DNA of 64,000 nucleotides from contig NZ_WSTB01000002.1 of the NCBI RefSeq assembly GCF_009789235.1, forward strand, positions 1-64,000, in the 5' to 3' direction. The DNA is from Flavobacterium hydrocarbonoxydans (GTDB lineage Bacteria; Bacteroidota; Bacteroidia; Flavobacteriales; Flavobacteriaceae). Each line of letters begins with the position of its first letter. The stretch's first letter is position 1. The notes beneath the pieces are model-generated. The model was not told the origin of the DNA. It did no database searches and worked only from the letters and a program-made list of their open reading frames with translations. The translations under genes were made by a program, and so were the position numbers. Positions 62,301-64,000 of the stretch are shown in pieces.

Positions 62301-63560
62301 ATGAGAGTATTTAAATTTGGTGGTGCATCGGTAAAAGATGCCGCAGGAATAAAAAACGTATATGACGTTTTACAAAAAGTAGGTTACGAAGATGTAATTT
62401 TGGTAGTTTCAGCAATGGGAAAAACCACCAATGCTCTTGAAGTCGTTATCAAGAATTATTTTGATAAATCAGCAGAGCTAAATTCATCGGTTCAGGAAAT
62501 AAAAAAATATCACAATCAAATATTATTAGATTTATTCGAGGACGAAAAACATGCCGTATTTGCTGCGGTTACAGCACAATTCTCCGAATTAGAATATTTT
62601 TTAGCGCATAACAAATCGCCAAATTACAATTTTGTTTACGATCAGATTGTGAGTTTTGGTGAGTTGATTTCGACTACCATTTTAAGCCATTTTATGAATT
62701 TCATGGGAATACAGACTCAGTGGCTGGATGTTCGTGAATTTATAAAAACAGATTCTAACTATCGTGATGCGGAAGTAGATTGGGATGCAACTCAAAAATT
62801 GATTAGTAAAAATGTACCTCGTAAAATATTAAACATCACACAAGGATTTTTAGGTGCTGACGAGAATAATTTCACTACCACTTTAGGCCGTGAAGGTTCT
62901 GATTACACAGCCGGAATTTTTGCCTATTGCCTAAATGCCGAAAGTGTAACCATCTGGAAAGACGTTCCTGGCGTTATGAATGCGGATCCGCGCTATTTTG
63001 AAAACGCGAGTTTGTTAAACCAGATTTCGTATCGTGAAGCAATCGAATTGGCATTTTACGGCGCAACCGTTATTCACCCAAAAACGCTACAGCCTTTGCA
63101 GAAAAAAGAAATTCCGTTATACGTAAAATCATTTATCAATCCATTACTAAAAGGAACTTGTGTTTCTAAAGGAGTAGATCTGGAACCGTCTTTGCCGTGT
63201 TTTATCGTAAAAAGAGAACAACTTTTGATTTCGCTTTCTTCTATTGATTTTTCATTCATTATGGAAGAAAACATCAGCGAGATTTTTGGATTATTCCACC
63301 AATTCAAACTAAAAGTAAACCTAATTCAGAATTCTGCAATTAGTTTTTCTGTTTGTGTGGAAGATAAATTTGGAAACTTTAATGAATTGAATGCAATTCT
63401 ATCTAAAAAATTCAAAGTAGATTTTAGCGAGAATGTGACATTATATACGATTCGTCATTTCAACGAACAAGCCGCTCAAACTGTCGAAGAAAACAAGCAG
63501 GTTTTACTAAAACAAGTGAGCCGCGAAACTATGCAAGTAGTTACAAAGGAAGTAAATTAG
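62301..63560 (+). CDS. Aspartate kinase
   Basis: 419 aa. Phosphorylates aspartate for lysine, threonine and methionine synthesis. Begins MRVFKFGGASVKDAAGI (KFGGxSV motif), with LGREGSDYTAGIFAYCL in the kinase domain, VWKD-type VTIWKDVPGVMNADPR, and a C-terminal ACT-like part (about 305-400) for feedback control. No homoserine dehydrogenase fusion. A terminator follows at 63589-63622. Confidence 0.92.
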   Translation: MRVFKFGGASVKDAAGIKNVYDVLQKVGYEDVILVVSAMGKTTNALEVVIKNYFDKSAELNSSVQEIKKYHNQILLDLFEDEKHAVFAAVTAQFSELEYFLAHNKSPNYNFVYDQIVSFGELISTTILSHFMNFMGIQTQWLDVREFIKTDSNYRDAEVDWDATQKLISKNVPRKILNITQGFLGADENNFTTTLGREGSDYTAGIFAYCLNAESVTIWKDVPGVMNADPRYFENASLLNQISYREAIELAFYGATVIHPKTLQPLQKKEIPLYVKSFINPLLKGTCVSKGVDLEPSLPCFIVKREQLLISLSSIDFSFIMEENISEIFGLFHQFKLKVNLIQNSAISFSVCVEDKFGNFNELNAILSKKFKVDFSENVTLYTIRHFNEQAAQTVEENKQVLLKQVSRETMQVVTKEVN

Positions 63561-63588
63561 TTTTTTTAGGTTAAAAAAAATTACTCTC

Positions 63589-63622
63589 AAAAGGTTTCAC
63601 TATAAAATGTGGGACCTTTTTT
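63589..63622 (+). terminator. Aspartate kinase terminator
   Basis: AAAAGGTTTCAC pairs with GTGGGACCTTTT, followed by T residues. Confidence 0.75.
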
Positions 63623-63688
63623 GTTTTTATAAATTAGATTTCGAAATCAAAAAACAGCATCTAAAGAAGTTTTTTTCGAGATAAGTCG

Positions 63689-63696
63689 TAAATTTG
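63689..63696 (+). promoter_or_regulatory. -7 promoter motif for the second toxin-antitoxin pair
   Basis: TAAATTTG, 17 bp upstream of the antitoxin ATG at 63714. Confidence 0.5.
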
Positions 63697-63713
63697 AAAA
63701 AACTCTACTAATC

Positions 63714-63953
63714 ATGGATTTACAAACTAGAAAAATAGCGTTTGTACAAGAATTCTTAAAACTTCAAAGTGAAGAAGTAATCACTCAATTGGAGAACTTA
63801 CTTCATAAAAAAAACAGCAGAATAATTGCTGAAGAAATTTCTTTCGAACCAATGTCAATCGAGGAATTCAATACTCGAATTGACAAGTCAGAACAAGATT
63901 TTAAGAACGGAAAATTTAAAACATCTGAACAACTTCTAGCAAAATACAAATAA
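63714..63953 (+). CDS. Antitoxin-like protein of a toxin-antitoxin module
   Basis: 79 aa. Helical N-terminus (KIAFVQEFLKLQSEEVITQLENLL), then the common antitoxin tail with FEPMSIEEFNTRIDKSEQDFKNGKFKTSEQL. Its TAA overlaps the next ATG by one base (TAATG), the usual coupling with the downstream toxin. Confidence 0.75.
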   Translation: MDLQTRKIAFVQEFLKLQSEEVITQLENLLHKKNSRIIAEEISFEPMSIEEFNTRIDKSEQDFKNGKFKTSEQLLAKYK

Positions 63954-64000
63954 TGCAATTAAAAGTAGTTTGGTCTAACTTTGCTGAAGCAGAACTTGAT
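63953..64000 (+). CDS. ParE/RelE-type toxin, partial at the window end
   Basis: Only 16 codons are in the window (MQLKVVWSNFAEAELD). The start matches ParE/RelE toxins (W-S-x-x-A-E-x-x-L), comparable with IIWSELAKIQFSNV of the module at 55842. It continues beyond the window, and overlaps the antitoxin stop by one base. Confidence 0.65.
   Translation, partial: MQLKVVWSNFAEAELD

Noticed and set aside
1..64000. tRNA or rRNA genes
   Set aside because: No cloverleaf-like or rRNA-like sequence was noticed on either strand; a tRNAscan run would settle it.

Overview
The window looks like chromosomal DNA of a member of the Flavobacteriaceae, most likely a Flavobacterium close to F. johnsoniae. Reasons: low GC; many copies of the Bacteroidota -7 promoter motif TAnnTTTG just upstream of genes; an ExbB-ExbD-ExbD-TonB operon; DUF3857/transglutaminase and DUF1501/DUF1800 proteins; a kynurenine branch; and A/T-rich intergenic repeats of the flavobacterial type. 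No rRNA or tRNA gene, CRISPR array, prophage or plasmid backbone was seen. I recognised the organism from protein families and did not compute it.

Layout. 1-4 kb: a LolC/FtsX-like permease, a Cys-cluster protein, a methyltransferase, a DinB-type protein and queE. 4-10 kb: a minus-strand energy-transduction operon (exbB, exbD, exbD, tonB, a small membrane protein, a PstS-like lipoprotein, a TPR protein). 10-14 kb: a HerA/DUF853 ATPase and kmo in convergent orientation, separated by a three-unit palindromic repeat array. 14-18 kb: an accessory block of poorly characterised TPR and membrane proteins, with a 21-bp minisatellite. 18-28 kb: GNAT, a serine hydrolase, a penicillin acylase, an AsmA-like protein and a large nitronate-monooxygenase-like Cys-rich protein. 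28-34 kb: kynU, queA, aroA, a MazG-like protein and a RAYT transposase flanked by its palindromes. 34-40 kb: three tandem DUF3857 proteins. 40-46 kb: dtd, rsgA and an aromatic amino-acid operon (pheA, aminotransferase, tyrA, DAHP synthase-chorismate mutase). 46-54 kb: the DUF1501/DUF1800 pair, nrdA and nrdB. 54-64 kb: MarC, a short flavoprotein, a ParE-type toxin-antitoxin module, a CTP protease, dCMP deaminase, HupE, TerB, fbp, a SAT-like GNAT, aspartate kinase, and a second toxin-antitoxin pair cut by the window end.

How genes work together. The pheA-aminotransferase-tyrA-DAHPS/CM run plus aroA covers entry to and exit from chorismate towards Phe and Tyr. kmo and kynU are two steps of tryptophan-to-quinolinate breakdown. 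queE and queA belong to queuosine synthesis. nrdA, nrdB, dCMP deaminase and the MazG-like enzyme deal with dNTP supply and pool cleaning. ExbB/ExbD/TonB energise outer-membrane transport.

The most interesting material is non-coding. (1) Four dispersed copies of a structured repeat have a conserved purine-rich internal loop, a covarying outer stem and very different inner stems; this may be the Flavo-1 RNA class. (2) A family of terminal-inverted-repeat elements sits 6-9 bp beyond the stop codons of kmo, aroA and the DAHPS/CM gene. (3) An apparent attenuator has its terminator ending only a few bases before the pheA start. (4) A 10-unit tandem array has near-palindromic 21-bp units. (5) A RAYT gene lies between two identical palindromes.
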